From NCBI GenBank assembly GCA_022866645.1, contig JALHUQ010000374.1, positions 1 to 5,673 of the forward strand: a stretch of DNA of 5,673 bases. Direction: 5' to 3'. The stretch is from Woeseiaceae bacterium. Its GTDB lineage: Bacteria > Pseudomonadota > Gammaproteobacteria > Steroidobacterales > Woeseiaceae. This document shows, piece by piece, positions 5,110 through 5,673 of this stretch; positions within the stretch are counted from its first letter, which is position 1; each line of letters begins with the position of its first letter. Below the pieces are notes generated by a model. It did no database searches and had not been told where the DNA came from. It saw nothing but the letters and a program-made list of their open reading frames with translations. The translations under genes were made by a program, and so were the position numbers.

Positions 5110-5673
5110 ATGCGCAAGCTTGCACTGCATTGGCAGATTCTGATCGCGATCGTTCTGGCGTTTTTCGTCGGACTCTGGATGTTTGGCATCAAAGAGGCGA
5201 CCGGCACTCAGCCGCAATTGTTTGGCGTCGATCTCATCGCGACGCTTAACTTCGTCGGCAAGCTTTTTCTCAACGCGTTGAAGATGATCATCGTCCCGTT
5301 GATTACGTCGTCAATCATTGTTGGCGTAGCCGGCATCGGGTCGGGCGGCGATCTTGGCTCGCTCGGCGGCAAGACTTTGTTGTTTTACGCAACGACGACT
5401 CTTGCCGCTATTCTCATTGGTCTTTTCGTCATCAACACGATTGGCCCGGGCTATATTGACGGCGAGCCTGCCAAAGACGCGCTCTCGCTGACCGCCACGG
5501 TCGAAGAGGTTCAGGCTAAGGTCGGTGATAAAGGCACTGGCGATGTCGTCGGAATTTTCCTGCGCATGATTCCGGAAAACGTCGTCAAAGCGGCTGCTGA
5601 AGGTCAGATGCTCGGGTTGATCGTATTTTCGATTTTGTTCGGCTATTTCATGACGCATCTCACGCACGACTTA
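5110..5673 (+). CDS. sodium:dicarboxylate symporter family transporter (DAACS), 3' end outside the window
   Basis: Inner-membrane secondary transporter expected to import dicarboxylates (succinate, fumarate, malate) or acidic amino acids with Na+ or H+. The frame stays open for 188 codons to the right edge; the family is usually 400-450 residues. ATG 5110 gives MRKLALHWQILIAIVLAFFV, a typical start with a first membrane helix at about 8-25. A second hydrophobic block at about 43-76 holds the family pattern LKMIIVPLITSSIIVGVAG (57-75). A third helix is at about 88-112. The stretch from MIPENVV (153-159) to GQMLGLIVFSILFG (165-178) matches the family's fourth helix region. The substrate-binding hairpins and the NMDGT-type motif would lie past the edge, so substrate and gene name cannot be set. 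GGGGGA at 5101-5106 is only 3 bases from the ATG, a close and imperfect binding site. An in-frame stop at 5068 limits any upstream extension. The gene starts 56 bases after ppiD with no terminator between, so cotranscription is possible. Confidence 0.92.
   Translation, partial: MRKLALHWQILIAIVLAFFVGLWMFGIKEATGTQPQLFGVDLIATLNFVGKLFLNALKMIIVPLITSSIIVGVAGIGSGGDLGSLGGKTLLFYATTTLAAILIGLFVINTIGPGYIDGEPAKDALSLTATVEEVQAKVGDKGTGDVVGIFLRMIPENVVKAAAEGQMLGLIVFSILFGYFMTHLTHDL

Noticed and set aside
5311..5667. 118-codon minus-strand frame at the right end
   Set aside because: The opposite strand encodes a clear symporter family protein over the whole stretch; the minus-strand product is polar and unlike any known family.
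1..5673. Mobile element, CRISPR array, toxin-antitoxin, defence or other novel system
   Set aside because: The window is filled by recognised housekeeping genes, two complete tRNAs and short gaps. I see no repeat array, no transposase or integrase, and no repeated tRNA 3' end that would mark an integrated element.

Overview
This window is a conserved bacterial housekeeping segment, almost certainly from a gammaproteobacterium. The order lon, hupB, ppiD is the one seen downstream of clpPX in Escherichia coli and many other Gammaproteobacteria, and each protein has close to the family length. Base composition is moderately GC-rich and looks uniform. I cannot name a genus. I see no insertion sequence, prophage gene, CRISPR array, attachment site or sign of recent transfer.

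Layout, all on the + strand: (1) a Lon protease gene missing about 13 N-terminal codons at the left edge (2-2380); (2) a 175-base gap with a strong sigma-70-type promoter and a roughly 110-base leader; (3) hupB, the 90-residue HU nucleoid protein (2556-2828), ending in an intrinsic terminator; (4) two tRNA genes, Val(UAC) and Asp(GUC), both with encoded CCA ends, followed by a very stable 16-bp-stem terminator; (5) ppiD, a membrane-anchored periplasmic chaperone with a parvulin domain (3158-5053); (6) a 56-base gap with a perfect small hairpin; (7) the first 188 codons of a sodium:dicarboxylate symporter-family transporter that runs off the right edge. No gene-free stretch exceeds 300 bases.

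The genes share a protein quality-control theme. Lon degrades misfolded and regulatory proteins in the cytoplasm, and in E. coli HU is a Lon substrate (known from the literature, not visible here). PpiD handles proteins emerging from the Sec translocon on the periplasmic side. The tRNA pair and the transporter are functionally separate neighbours.

I found no convincing undescribed system. The points worth a second look are regulatory: a GC-rich discriminator on the hupB promoter, a possible 10-codon leader peptide whose stop abuts the hupB ribosome binding site, a tRNA pair between two terminators with no clear promoter, a near-absence of expression signals for ppiD, and a Val in place of a usual Phe in the PpiD parvulin domain.
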